Assembly (NCBI RefSeq): GCF_001815935.1
Contig: NZ_KV823416.1
Span: forward strand, 17,634 to 81,633
Direction: 5' to 3'
Source of the DNA: Corynebacterium sp. HMSC04H06
GTDB taxonomy: Bacteria; Actinomycetota; Actinomycetes; Mycobacteriales; Mycobacteriaceae
DNA: 64,000 nucleotides
The position numbers and the translations under genes are program-made. Under the pieces are notes generated by a model. It did no database searches and was not told the origin of the DNA. It saw only the letters and a list, made by a program, of their open reading frames with translations. Shown here one piece after another: positions 9,195 to 18,447 of this stretch (position 1 is the first letter of the stretch; each line of letters opens with the position of its first letter).

Positions 9195-10616
9195 CTAAGG
9201 GTTGCGGTCGTCGCCGCTATCGCTGACGGGGCGCTCCGGGATATCGCCGATGGGGCCCAGCTCGGCCTCGATCTCGTCGAAGATCGAGGAGCCGCGGCCC
9301 AGGTCGCGCGGCAGGCGGGCGACGGATTCGTCCGCCTGCGGGCGTTCCTGCCCGTCGGCGATAGCGTCCACCTCGTCCGCGCCCAGCGCGCGGTGTTCCA
9401 TGGACCCGTGCGCGGCGCCGGCGCGGCGGCTGGGCAGCACCATCGGTTCTTCCGGGCGCTGGACCGGCGGGCGCGCCATGTCCTCGGCCGGGTTGGGCAC
9501 CGCGGTCGGGCCCGTCGGCGCGACCGGCTGCGGCGGGGGCACCACACGCGTGAGATCCCCCTGTTCCGGGTGGTAGACCAGCCCGGCGGCGGGGCGCGGC
9601 GGCAGCACGCGGGCAACATCGGCCAGCACCGCCATCGGGGCGAGCATCTCATCCCACTCGGCGCTGCGGGCAGTCTTATCCGTCTGGCCCAGCACCCATT
9701 CGTTTTCCATCCACACCGCGGTCACTGCCTCCGGCAGGTACTCCAGCCCGGTGGCCAGGCGGTCGTCGCTCATGCGCTCGACCACGCCCGGTTCCGTGGC
9801 GTAGACGCTAAAGCCGGCGATCTGGGTCGCGGCAACCAAGTCCTCGGAGGTCTCCTCCGCCAGCGGCAGGCCCGTGCGGCGGAAGTCCACCACCACGTCG
9901 GAGCTCGCGCCGGTACGCAGCGCCATCACGTTCACCCCGCCCAGGTCGAGCAGGAAAAGCTCGTGGCCGAAGACCGTACCGTGGGCGATGTCCCGGGGGC
10001 GCGCGCCCCCGGCTGCCGCGCCCCGCGTCCACTCATCCGCCAGGTAGGAATCCTCCTTGGCGAAGTCGAAGCCGTGCTGGCTCGCCCAGGCCCTGCGCTC
10101 CCGGCGCAGCGCGCCCGGCAGGAGAGGACGACCGATCTTCTTTTTCGGCGCCGCCTTCGTAGCAGACTCCGGCTCCTCCGCGGCAGCGGGCGCGGGCTCC
10201 ACCTGCTCCTCGGCGGCCGGGGTCTCTGGCTCCTCGGCGGCTACTGCGCCTGCCTGTGCCCCCGCCTCCGGGTCTGCCTGGTCGGCCGTGCTGGCGTCGT
10301 CGGCATCCTCGTCGCCGTCGGCATCGTCGGCTGCGAGTTCGTCTGAGGGGCCCGCGGGTTCCTCGTAGACGATGTCCGGCGCCGGCGAGGTATCCGGCTC
10401 CGGTACCTCGGCCTGGGCCTCGGCTGCCTCCGGGGTGTCGTGCTCGGGGGAGGCCGGGGAGGCATCGGCGGCGTCTTCAAGGCTGTCGTCGCGGTTGTCG
10501 TCGCGCTCGGCCAGCGAGCGCTGCTGCGCGGCCTCCTGGGTCTGGGCGGCGCGCCACAAAAAGACCGCGCCTGCGGCGGCCAGCAGGGCCAGGATCAAAA
10601 GCAAAATAGGTGTCAT
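9195..10616 (-). CDS. Membrane-anchored acidic protein of unknown function
   Basis: A 473-aa protein that starts with a single strong hydrophobic helix (TPILLLILALLAAAGAVFLW, residues 2-21). About 140 residues of Ala/Glu/Asp-rich low-complexity linker follow (EEPETPAAEEQVEPAP and similar). A folded domain then spans about residues 165-370, containing RERRAWASQHGFDF, FLLDLGGVNVMALRTG and VVDFRRTGLPL. The C-terminus is Pro/Arg-rich. This is a signal-anchor design with a long spacer, which suggests a globular domain held away from the membrane. I recognise no enzyme motif. It lies between pyrE and the rhodanese gene, an order I recall for a conserved hypothetical in C. glutamicum. Confidence 0.75.
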   Translation of the reverse strand: MTPILLLILALLAAAGAVFLWRAAQTQEAAQQRSLAERDDNRDDSLEDAADASPASPEHDTPEAAEAQAEVPEPDTSPAPDIVYEEPAGPSDELAADDADGDEDADDASTADQADPEAGAQAGAVAAEEPETPAAEEQVEPAPAAAEEPESATKAAPKKKIGRPLLPGALRRERRAWASQHGFDFAKEDSYLADEWTRGAAAGGARPRDIAHGTVFGHELFLLDLGGVNVMALRTGASSDVVVDFRRTGLPLAEETSEDLVAATQIAGFSVYATEPGVVERMSDDRLATGLEYLPEAVTAVWMENEWVLGQTDKTARSAEWDEMLAPMAVLADVARVLPPRPAAGLVYHPEQGDLTRVVPPPQPVAPTGPTAVPNPAEDMARPPVQRPEEPMVLPSRRAGAAHGSMEHRALGADEVDAIADGQERPQADESVARLPRDLGRGSSIFDEIEAELGPIGDIPERPVSDSGDDRNP

Positions 10617-10655
10617 TAGCGCCCTAGTTTACTGCGTGACGCTGGGGCGCGGGTC

Positions 10656-11510
10656 TTAGACACCGAGGGAGACGCGGCCGCCGCGCTCGACCGGGTTGGT
10701 GGCATCCGCCGACCACTGCGACCAGCCGCCCACGTAGTGGCGCGCGCCCGTCAGACCCACCCAGTCCATGGTGGCCAGGGCCAGGCCAGAGTGGTTGCCG
10801 GAGCCGGAGTAGACGATGGCGCCCTTGACGTTGTCCTCGTTGATGCCGGCGTTGTGGAAGACTTCGAGGATCTCCTCCTGGGTCTTCCAGGTGCGGTCCG
10901 CGTGGTGGAGGTAGCGCTCCGGCACGTTGACCGCGCCCGGGATGTGCCCGGCCTTGAGGTCGAGGTTCTCGCGGCGGCCGGCAAAGCGGTTGGGCTCGCG
11001 GGTGTCAATCAGGATGCCGTCATGCTCCTTGACCTCGTCGATGGTAGCGACCATGTCCGGGTTAGGGTCCACGGTGGTGTTGGTCTCCACGGAGATATTG
11101 CCCGGGCCGGTCAGGGTGGGCAGCTGCTCCCGGCGCCAGTGGGCCAAGCCGCCGTCGAGCACGCGCACGTCCTCGATACCCGCCCAGCGCAGGATCCACC
11201 ACGCGCGGCCAGAAAAGAGCCCGCGGCCCTCGTCGTAGACGACGACCGGGCGGTCCTTGCGTAGCCCCCAATTCACGAACCATTCCTGCAGCTTGTCCGG
11301 GTCCGGCAGCGGGTTGCGGCCGTTGCGGGAGCCCGGCAGGCCCGCCATTGCGGCGGAGACGTCGCAGAGCTGGGCAGTCGGGATGTGGAGTGCGTGGAAC
11401 TGGTTTCGGGCGCTGTTGGCGCCCGAGCCCCACAGGCAGGCCAGAACGGTGAGGCGATCGCCGGCGTAGATGGCATCGTAAAGCTCGCGGGGAGAGACCA
11501 AAATACTCAT
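10656..11510 (-). CDS. Tandem rhodanese (sulfurtransferase) with Ser in place of active-site Cys
   Basis: A 284-aa two-domain rhodanese of the thiosulfate/3-mercaptopyruvate sulfurtransferase type. The N-terminal domain shows RPVVVYDEGRGLFSGRAWWILRWAG and the C-terminal domain shows LIDTREPNRFAG and AGHIPGAVNVP. The loop that should hold the catalytic Cys of the second domain reads IVYSGSGNHSGLA, with Ser235 (TCC, 10808-10806) where CxxG/S normally begins. Ordinary persulfide catalysis is therefore unlikely unless another Cys is used. The ATG at 11510 lies 7 nt after TAGAGT (11518-11523, minus strand), so I prefer it over the GTG three codons upstream. Confidence 0.85.
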   Translation of the reverse strand: MSILVSPRELYDAIYAGDRLTVLACLWGSGANSARNQFHALHIPTAQLCDVSAAMAGLPGSRNGRNPLPDPDKLQEWFVNWGLRKDRPVVVYDEGRGLFSGRAWWILRWAGIEDVRVLDGGLAHWRREQLPTLTGPGNISVETNTTVDPNPDMVATIDEVKEHDGILIDTREPNRFAGRRENLDLKAGHIPGAVNVPERYLHHADRTWKTQEEILEVFHNAGINEDNVKGAIVYSGSGNHSGLALATMDWVGLTGARHYVGGWSQWSADATNPVERGGRVSLGV

Positions 11511-11584
11511 GTTTCCCACTCTAGAGCCAAAGCGGACTCCCCGCCCGCCGGGGCGCGTCGACTAGGCCGCGCGCAGGCGAAAGA

Positions 11585-11622
11585 CCCCGGCTACTCCGCC
11601 TTGTGAAGTGGGGCGACCGGGG
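11585..11622 (-). terminator. Probable terminator after clpB
   Basis: On the minus strand CCCCGG (11622-11617) pairs with CCGGGG (11590-11585), enclosing further pairing, and is followed by TCTTTC. It lies 17 bp past the clpB stop. The stem is short and the U-tract is imperfect, so this is a moderate call. Confidence 0.45.
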
Positions 11623-11638
11623 CCTTAACGCGTATGTC

Positions 11639-14215
11639 TTAGTCCGCCGGCTGCTCGGTGGACTGCAGATCCAGGGACTCGCCGTCGGCGGCCACGGTGA
11701 CCTGCACGGTGTCGCCGTCGCGGACCTCGCCGGCCAACAGCTTGCGGGCCAGCTTGTCGCCGATGGCCTGCTGGATGAGCCGGCGCAGCGGGCGGGCGCC
11801 GTAGTCCGGGTCATAGCCGCGCTCGCCCAGCCAGGTCTTGGCCTCGTCCGCCACGTCCAGAGTCAAGCGCTTGGCGGCGAGCCGCTCGGCCAGGTTAGCC
11901 AGCTGGATGTCTACGATGCCACGCAGCAACTCAGTCGACAGGCTCTCGAACATCACCACATCATCCAGGCGGTTGATGAACTCCGGCTTGAAGGCCTTCT
12001 TCACCGCCGCCATGGTCTCCTCCTTGGTGCCGCCGGCACCCAGGTTGGAGGTCAGGATGATGACCGTGTTGCGGAAGTCCACCGTGCGACCCTGGCCGTC
12101 GGTCAGGCGACCTTCGTCCAGCACCTGCAGCAGGACGTCGAAGACGTCCGGGTGGGCCTTTTCCACCTCGTCGAAGAGCACCAGCGTGTACGGGCGGCGG
12201 CGGACCGCCTCCGTGAGCTGGCCGCCGGCCTCGTGGCCGACGTATCCCGGAGGGGCACCGACCAGGCGGGAGACGGAGTGCTTCTCCCCGTACTCCGACA
12301 TGTCAATGCGCACCATCGCCGAGGCGTCATCGAACAGGAAGTCCGCCAGGGCCTTGGCCAGCTCAGTCTTACCGACGCCGGTCGGCCCCAAGAAGAGGAA
12401 GGAACCGGTCGGGCGGTTCGGGTCCGCGACCCCGGCGCGCGAGCGGCGCACCGCGTCCGAGACGGCCTTGACGGCCTCGGACTGGCCCACCACGCGGCGG
12501 CCCAGGATCTCTTCCATGTTCAGCAGCTTCTCGGTCTCGCCCTCGAGCATCTTGCCGGCCGGGATACCCGTCCACGCGGAGACGACCTCCGCGATGACGT
12601 CCGGGCTGACCTCCTCGGTCAGCATGGAATTGGTTTCCGACTGGGTATGCGCCCGGGATTCGGCATCCGCCAGCTGCTTCTCCAGCTCCGGGATGCGCCC
12701 GTAGCGCAGCTCCGAGACCAGCTCGTAGTCGCCGTCGCGCTCGGCGATCTCCGCCTTGCGCTTGAGCTCCTCGAGCTCCTCCTTGGCCTCCTGGACCTCG
12801 TCGATAGCCTTCTTCTCATTAGCCCAGCGGGCCTTGAGCTCGCCCAGCTTCTCCCGCTCGTCGGCTAGCTCCTGCTGGAGCTTGGCCAAACGGTCCTGGC
12901 TGGCGGCGTCGGATTCCTTCTTCAGCGCCAGCTCTTCGATCTCCAGCCGGCGGACGACCCGCTCGAGCTCGTCAATCTCCTGCGGGGAGGAATCAATTTC
13001 CATCCGCAGGCGGGATCCGGCCTCATCGACCAGGTCGATGGCCTTGTCCGGCAGGAAGCGGTTGGTGATATAGCGGTTCGACAGCTCCGCCGCTGAGACC
13101 AGCGCCGAGTCCTGGATGCGCACGCCGTGGTGTACCTCGTAGCGCTCCTTCAAGCCACGCAGGATGCCGATGGTGTCCTCCACCGAGGGCTCGCCCACGT
13201 AGACCTGCTGGAAGCGGCGCTCCAGGGCCGCGTCCTTCTCGATGTACTTGCGGTACTCGTCCAGGGTGGTCGCGCCCACCAGGCGCAGCTCGCCGCGGGC
13301 CAGCATGGGCTTAATCATGTTGCCTGCGTCCATCGAGCCCTCGCCCGTCGCACCGGCACCGACCAGGGTGTGCAGCTCATCGATGAAGGTGATGATCTGG
13401 CCCTCCGAGGCCTTAATCTCATCGAGCACCGCCTTCAGGCGCTCCTCGAACTCGCCGCGGTACTTCGCGCCCGCGACCATCGAGCCAAGGTCCAAGCTAA
13501 TGAGGGTCTTGCCCTTCAGCGACTCCGGCACGTCACCGGCCACTATGCGGCGGGCCAGGCCCTCCACAATCGAGGTCTTACCGACGCCGGGCTCACCGAT
13601 GAGCACCGGGTTGTTCTTGGTGCGCCGCGAGAGCACCTGCACCACGCGGCGGATTTCCTGATCGCGGCCGATAACCGGGTCGATCTTTCCTTCCCGCGCC
13701 CGGGCGGTCAGGTCGGTGGAGTATTTCTCCAGGGCCTGGAACTGGTCCTCCGGGTTTTCCGTGTTGACCTTGGCGGCCCCGCGCACCGACGGGAACGCGC
13801 CCTTAATGGCGTCGTAGGTAGCGCCGCGGCTGGTCAAAAGCTCCGCCGCGTCCGTCTTCGAGCCCGCGATGGCTGCCAGCAGCACCTCGGTCGAGACGTA
13901 GTCATCCCCTAATTCGCCCGCCAACTCCTGCGCCCGGGTCAGCACGTTGAGCGCGTCCCGGTTGAAGTTCGGGTTGGCCATATTCGACCCCTCGGCCTTC
14001 GGGTAACCGTCGACTAGGCCGCGGGCCTCCTGCAGCACGGTCTGCGGGTCCACGCCGGTGGCCTTCAGCACCGGGGCGGCGATGCCGTCCTGCTGGCCCA
14101 GGATGGCCGCCAGCAGATGGGCCGGGCGGATATCCGGGTTGCCGCCCGCGGAGGCGGTCTGCAGCGCCTGCTGCAGGGCCTCCTGAGTTTTCGTAGTTGG
14201 GTTGAATGAGTTCAT
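11639..14215 (-). CDS. clpB: ATP-dependent disaggregase chaperone ClpB
   Basis: Hsp100 ring ATPase that, with DnaK/DnaJ/GrpE, extracts polypeptides from aggregates. The 858 aa show the expected order: Clp N-domain repeats (about residues 1-145), AAA1 Walker [10 protein letters not shown], a coiled-coil M-domain (about 400-530, rich in [20 protein letters not shown] heptads), AAA2 Walker [15 protein letters not shown] and Walker [15 protein letters not shown], and a C-terminal small domain. The upstream region carries a HAIR operator overlapping a SigH-type promoter, so it belongs to the HspR heat-shock regulon together with dnaK, also in this window. An AAAGGAG site precedes the ATG. Confidence 0.97.
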   Translation of the reverse strand: MNSFNPTTKTQEALQQALQTASAGGNPDIRPAHLLAAILGQQDGIAAPVLKATGVDPQTVLQEARGLVDGYPKAEGSNMANPNFNRDALNVLTRAQELAGELGDDYVSTEVLLAAIAGSKTDAAELLTSRGATYDAIKGAFPSVRGAAKVNTENPEDQFQALEKYSTDLTARAREGKIDPVIGRDQEIRRVVQVLSRRTKNNPVLIGEPGVGKTSIVEGLARRIVAGDVPESLKGKTLISLDLGSMVAGAKYRGEFEERLKAVLDEIKASEGQIITFIDELHTLVGAGATGEGSMDAGNMIKPMLARGELRLVGATTLDEYRKYIEKDAALERRFQQVYVGEPSVEDTIGILRGLKERYEVHHGVRIQDSALVSAAELSNRYITNRFLPDKAIDLVDEAGSRLRMEIDSSPQEIDELERVVRRLEIEELALKKESDAASQDRLAKLQQELADEREKLGELKARWANEKKAIDEVQEAKEELEELKRKAEIAERDGDYELVSELRYGRIPELEKQLADAESRAHTQSETNSMLTEEVSPDVIAEVVSAWTGIPAGKMLEGETEKLLNMEEILGRRVVGQSEAVKAVSDAVRRSRAGVADPNRPTGSFLFLGPTGVGKTELAKALADFLFDDASAMVRIDMSEYGEKHSVSRLVGAPPGYVGHEAGGQLTEAVRRRPYTLVLFDEVEKAHPDVFDVLLQVLDEGRLTDGQGRTVDFRNTVIILTSNLGAGGTKEETMAAVKKAFKPEFINRLDDVVMFESLSTELLRGIVDIQLANLAERLAAKRLTLDVADEAKTWLGERGYDPDYGARPLRRLIQQAIGDKLARKLLAGEVRDGDTVQVTVAADGESLDLQSTEQPAD

Positions 14216-14287
14216 AATCTGCTTTCTCCTTTAAGTAAATCTCCCTACCTCGGGGCGATGATCCCACTGTAGAGGCTTCACTAGAAC

Positions 14288-14314
14288 TAACGCAGACAAA
14301 CTTGAGTATATTCC
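14288..14314 (-). promoter_or_regulatory. SigH-type promoter of clpB
   Basis: Minus strand: GGAAT (14314-14310), a 17-nt spacer, then CGTTA (14292-14288). This matches the corynebacterial SigH consensus kGGAAy-N17-21-yGTTr. It lies about 75 bp before the clpB start and its -35 element is inside the HAIR operator, so HspR binding would block it directly. Confidence 0.7.
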
Positions 14315-14321
14315 ACTCAAC
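14301..14321 (-). promoter_or_regulatory. HAIR operator (HspR-binding) upstream of clpB
   Basis: CTTGAGT, seven bases, ACTCAAC: 13 of 14 positions match the HAIR consensus CTTGAGT-N7-ACTCAAG bound by HspR, the repressor encoded in this window at 26043-26453. Confidence 0.9.
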
Positions 14322-14332
14322 TTTCCGAAATC

Positions 14333-15391
14333 TTATTTTTCTTGGGCTTCGGCCGCCTTCTTGGCTTCGTGACTGCCCTCGTGCTCATCCTCGCGCCAGC
14401 CGCTGGGCTGCTCCTCGTCGCTGTCGCGGCGCTCGTTCTCACGGTCGGAAAATGTCGCACGCCGCACCTTGGCCGAGCCGTCGAAGTTGGACCCCAGGGC
14501 GCCGCCCATGATGCCGAGCGAGGTGGTAAACCACGCGATGTCGACGTAGTCGCGCCAGCCGACGGCCTCGCCGAGCTGCTCGGTCAGGTAGTCCGGCGGG
14601 ATGACCACCACGGTCAGCGCCGCCATGCCGCAGAAGGTCACCGCGAACATCATCAGCACGGTCACCAGCACCGTCAGCCCCGCCGAGGCGTTGTCCAGCC
14701 GTGCGCGCTGCCGGGAGGTTTGACGGGAGACCCTGTGCCACATGCCGTTGTAGATGACCAGCCAGGTGGACAGCACCATGATGGCCACCACGCTGACCAG
14801 CGCCAGGCGCTGGGGGCTGAGCGCGTGCGCCATCTGCCAGACCGAACCGTAGAAGATACCGAACCCGCCGGTGGCGACCGTGACCGCCAGGCAGCTGGCC
14901 AGGGCGGTCAGCATTCGGCCGGGACGGTTGGTGCGCACCATGCCGCCGACGAAGCGGGCGCGCTGGACGGTGACGAAGGTGGCATCGGCGTGCTCGTCCG
15001 CGCCGTCGACATGCGACGGGCTGGCCTTCCTGCCGGGCCCCGACCACTGGCCGCTTTGCCCGAAGGCCCGGACCCGCTCGGCCAGGTTCTGGCGGCCGAG
15101 CCGGAAGCCGAAGGCCGGCAGGCTCACGATGGCGGCATCGCCGGCCTCTCCGACCACCTGCGCGGCCACCGGGTCACCGTCCGCGGTCATCGGCATATCC
15201 GTGATGTATACGAACCGGTCCCAGCCGTAGCGGGCACGGATCGCCTCGGCCGAGGCCGATAGCGCGATGTTGCCGGAGCCATCCGTGGGCACCGACTCCA
15301 CCACCACGTCCGCATCACTTAGTTCTTGATTGACCACTCGGGCGGGCAGACCGTTATCGACCAGCACTCCCCACTTGGACACACGCGTCAC
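14333..15391 (-). CDS. Membrane protein of unknown function with N-terminal soluble domain
   Basis: A 352-aa protein that I cannot name. Residues 1-150 form a soluble domain (MTRVSKWGVLVDNG, YGWDRFVYITDMPMTADG, AAIVSLPAFGFRLG). Four predicted membrane helices follow at about residues 162-280 (MLTALASCLAVTVATGGFG, LALVSVVAIMVLSTWLVIY, GLTVLVTVLMMFAVTFCGM, YVDIAWFTTSLGIMGGALG). The C-terminal tail is highly charged (NERRDSDEEQPSGWREDEH). The start is GTG, and its gene ends about 10 bp from the HAIR site, head-to-tail with clpB. It is probably a conserved corynebacterial membrane protein. Confidence 0.75.
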   Translation of the reverse strand: MTRVSKWGVLVDNGLPARVVNQELSDADVVVESVPTDGSGNIALSASAEAIRARYGWDRFVYITDMPMTADGDPVAAQVVGEAGDAAIVSLPAFGFRLGRQNLAERVRAFGQSGQWSGPGRKASPSHVDGADEHADATFVTVQRARFVGGMVRTNRPGRMLTALASCLAVTVATGGFGIFYGSVWQMAHALSPQRLALVSVVAIMVLSTWLVIYNGMWHRVSRQTSRQRARLDNASAGLTVLVTVLMMFAVTFCGMAALTVVVIPPDYLTEQLGEAVGWRDYVDIAWFTTSLGIMGGALGSNFDGSAKVRRATFSDRENERRDSDEEQPSGWREDEHEGSHEAKKAAEAQEK

Positions 15392-15525
15392 GCACCTTTT
15401 CTCTTCATATATTCGGGGAGGCTTATTTTACGCGCGGGGCCGGCCGCGGATCGACCCCTGGATCGACAAAGCCGCCGCGACCCCTTTTGCGGACTTGGGG
15501 TGCGGCGACTGGCGGCGTAAGAGCT

Positions 15526-16896
15526 TTAGGACTTCTGCCCCACGTGGCCGATGCCTTCCTTGAAGATGGTACCGCGCGGCGGCAACCAGCCGGCAAACCG
15601 GAAGGTGAGGTAGATGCCGACGGCAATCGCCAGCGAGATCCAGCCCAGCCCGGCGGTGAAGCCGTAAATCACGGCGATCGGGGCGACGACGGTCATACCA
15701 ATCTCGAAGGGGCCGAAGCCCACGTAGGCCATGCCGTATTCCGACAGGGTGCCGGACTCCAGCTTCGGGTCGACGATCTTGAGGATGGCGATACCGGTGG
15801 CGACGGTGGCCGTAGCCCAGCCCCAGCCGAAGATGCCGCGCTCAATCCAGCGCTCGCCGAAGAACTCGGCCGGGAACCACAGCAGGAAGAAGGTGCAGTA
15901 GATGGTACCCAGCACGAACAGGACCAGCAACGGCACCCAGTAACTAGCGATGGCGGCCGGCACGATCGCAGCGATACCGAAAGCAATCAGGTAGTCCGTG
16001 GCAGCACCGGAGACAGTGGAGATGGCCTCGCGGTCCAGGTAGTCGTTAGCACCCACAGCGTTCATGATGGCGCGGATGATGAGGCCGACAACCATGGCCA
16101 TGGCAAACAGCGGGATGGAGACGTTTTCCCAGACCGAGGAGATAGCCGAGTTGATGAGGTAGGCAATCATGACGGTCAGAACGATGAAGCCCAAGTGCAG
16201 GGTCAGCGGCTCAATCGCGGATGGGTTGGTGGTCGCCCGCCCCAGGGACGGGCGGTTCTCCACGTTGCGGATGTAGCCGCGGCGCAGCTCCTCCGGCAGC
16301 TCCTTCGGGACGTGGGAGACCTTGCCGCGGCGAATGCCCCAGTTGCCGGCGACGACGCCGCCGATGATAGCGGCCAGCGTACCGACGGTGGCCGAGGTGA
16401 AGCCCAGCGACGACGCGGCCTCCGCGCCGACGCCCTCCAGCGCGCCGCCGACTGCCGCGGCGGTGCCGAAGCCGCCGGTGAAGCCGACCGGCAGCATCAT
16501 GCCGAACCAGTTCGGGGTGTCAAAGACCGGCATGAACAGGAAGACGCCCAGCAAGATGAACAGGCCCCACTGGCCCGTGAACATCATGGTGGCAAAGCCC
16601 CACATGTTGCGCGCGCCCTTGCGCATGGAACCGCCGACCTCCATGGAATACGCCATGGAGGCGAACACGACGGCGATCAGCAGGGAGGTGTAATCACCCA
16701 GCGCGTCGGAGAAATTGATCCAGCCCAGCACCTCGGGGCCCAACAGCAGGCCCAGCAGGCCGGCCGTGATCGGGGCGGGCAGGAGCAGGTCCTGGAAAAT
16801 GAACTTGACCTTGTGACGCAGGACGTTGCCGATCACCATGAGCAACGAAATCCAGCCCACGTCCAACATCAGGGAATAAGCAGAAAACTCTTCCAC
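15526..16896 (-). CDS. Sodium/glutamate symporter-like transporter (ESS/GltS family)
   Basis: A 456-aa polytopic membrane protein with about 10-12 hydrophobic segments in two halves. Family-typical features are the early LLLPAPITAGLLGLLLGP helix, the glycine-rich re-entrant-like motif PVGFTGGFGTAAAVGG (about residues 136-151), and a repeat of the same idea near AISTVSGAATDYLIAFG in the second half. GltS proteins use a Na+ gradient to import glutamate; whether glutamate is the substrate here is inference, because the sequence looks divergent from classical GltS. The start is GTG with AAGGA 8 nt upstream. No partner gene is adjacent. Confidence 0.72.
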   Translation of the reverse strand: MEEFSAYSLMLDVGWISLLMVIGNVLRHKVKFIFQDLLLPAPITAGLLGLLLGPEVLGWINFSDALGDYTSLLIAVVFASMAYSMEVGGSMRKGARNMWGFATMMFTGQWGLFILLGVFLFMPVFDTPNWFGMMLPVGFTGGFGTAAAVGGALEGVGAEAASSLGFTSATVGTLAAIIGGVVAGNWGIRRGKVSHVPKELPEELRRGYIRNVENRPSLGRATTNPSAIEPLTLHLGFIVLTVMIAYLINSAISSVWENVSIPLFAMAMVVGLIIRAIMNAVGANDYLDREAISTVSGAATDYLIAFGIAAIVPAAIASYWVPLLVLFVLGTIYCTFFLLWFPAEFFGERWIERGIFGWGWATATVATGIAILKIVDPKLESGTLSEYGMAYVGFGPFEIGMTVVAPIAVIYGFTAGLGWISLAIAVGIYLTFRFAGWLPPRGTIFKEGIGHVGQKS

Positions 16897-17162
16897 CGGC
16901 TATCCTTTCACCTTCATCGTGAATTGCCGCCGCCCACCGTGGGCCGCGGCCGCTCCCCGCGGGGCGCCGGCCTGTGAATTCGCCGTGGGACCACTGTCAC
17001 CGCGGCCCGCCAAATTCGAAAAAGCTGACTTTTGGGGGAGGTCTGACCGTGAACACATTACTTACTTACGGGTGATCCACAACATACCGGGGTGTTTTAT
17101 TAGGGCCCCATTACCCCCGAATAAAAAGGGCCAACCCTCGGCAAACCATTAGACTAGCTGGT

Positions 17163-18293
17163 ATGCACTCAGCCGAAGTTGTGGTCATCGGCGCCGGTCA
17201 GGCCGGGCTCGCGTCCGCCCAGCAGCTAAAGCGACGCGGCGTGTCCGCCATCATCCTCGACGCCAACCGCGGCCCCGGCGGCGCCTGGCGCCACCGCTAG
17301 GATTCGCTCACCCTGGGCAAGGCGCACGGGATTGCCAATCTTCCCGGCCTAGCCGCCCCGGCCGGCGACGACTCCACGCCGGCCTCCCGCGTCGTCGCCA
17401 ACTACTACGGCACCTACGAAGACCACTTCGGCCTCGACGTGCGCCGCCCAGTCCGGGTGGAAAACGTGCACTACGACGCCACCTCGCGCATCTTCCACCT
17501 AGCAACTACCGCGGGCAGCTTCCACGCGCCAGTGCTCATCAACGCCACCGGCACCTGGGACAGCCCCTTTATCCCGCACGTTCCCGGCGCGGCGGAGTTC
17601 CGGGGCCGCCAGCTGCACACCAAGGACTACACGCGCGCGGCCGATTTCGCCGGCCAGCGCACCCTCGTCGTCGGCGGCGGCCTGTCCGCCGTGCAGTTCC
17701 TACTGGAGCTCGAAGGCGTCACGGAGACCATCTGGGCCACCCGGCGCCCGCCGGACTTCGTCGCCATCGCCTTCGATGCCCGCTGGGGCCGCGCCGTCGA
17801 AGACAGCGAGCGCGCCCGCACCCAGGACGGCAAGCGCCCCGCCTCCGTCGTGTCCACCACGGGGATCCCGCCGTGGCAGGACTACCTGGACGCCGTCGAG
17901 CGCGGCCTGCTGGTCTCCCGCGGCATGTTCAGCGCCATCGATGCCACCGGCGTGACCTTCTCCGCTCCCCGCGGCTCCGCGACGAGCGGCCCGGAGGTCC
18001 ACAACGCGGACGCCGCGACCCGCGCCAAGGCCTGGCGCCCCTTCCCCGCCGGCACGCACATCGAGGTCGACACGATCTTCTGGAACACCGGCTTCCGCCC
18101 GCACCTGGGCCACCTGGCGGGGCTGCGGTTGCGAAGTGCGCGCGGCGGAATCGAGATGCTCGACGAGGTCACCCCGGCCGCCAACCCGCGCGCCCTGCTG
18201 GCCGGGTACGGCTCCACCGCCTCGACCGTGGGCGCCACCCGCGCCGGCCGGCTGGCCGCCAAGCATGCGGCGGAGATTTTGGGCGGGGCTTAA
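17163..18293 (+). pseudogene. FMO-like FAD/NAD(P)H oxidoreductase interrupted by one amber codon
   Basis: The reading frame starts at the ATG at 17163 (7 nt after TAGACT, 17150-17155) with the dinucleotide fold VVVIGAGQAGLASAQQL, then reaches GGAWRHR followed by TAG at 17298-17300 (codon 46). It is then open to 18293 with a second Rossmann motif, LVVGGGLSAVQFLLELEG, and a GYGSTASTVGATRAGRLAA C-terminus. In this family the interrupted motif reads GGxWRxRWDSL, so TGG to TAG (Trp46 to stop) explains the break exactly. The rest has no frameshift, so the lesion is recent or a sequencing error. A GTG at 17439 could start a fragment lacking the FAD-binding fold. Intact, it would be a 376-aa flavin monooxygenase-type protein. 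Confidence 0.85.
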
Positions 18294-18310
18294 GTTTTCG
18301 GGCTGGTTTC

Positions 18311-18335
18311 GGGGCGGTTTTGGGGCGGTTTTGGG
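18311..18335 (+). repeat. 11-bp G-rich tandem repeat
   Basis: Two units of GGGGCGGTTTT (18311-18321 and 18322-18332) followed by GGG, just after the pseudogene stop and before the first palindromic element. With the GGG at 18300-18302 it gives four G-tracts of at least three bases separated by 7-8 nt. Confidence 0.7.
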
Positions 18336-18343
18336 CTGATTCT

Positions 18344-18408
18344 GAGAGTTCCGATCAACTTTTGGTCCACCGACCCGCTCTGAGAGCGCAAACTTGATCG
18401 GAACTCTC
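18344..18408. repeat. Palindromic element A (15-bp arms, 35-nt loop) beside the DUF559 gene
   Basis: GAGAGTTCCGATCAA (18344-18358) and TTGATCGGAACTCTC (18394-18408) are perfect inverted arms around a 35-nt loop. The loop can itself fold into two small hairpins, GGTC/GACC (18364-18367 with 18372-18375) and CGCTC/GAGCG (18376-18380 with 18384-18388), making a three-way-junction-like shape. It ends 39 bp past the stop of the DUF559 gene. A second copy with the same arm sequence and the same 35-nt spacing lies at the other end of that gene (19379-19443). Confidence 0.9.
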
Positions 18409-18447
18409 GCGACCGCGGGCCGGCCGGCTCGCGCCTACTCGCATCCG

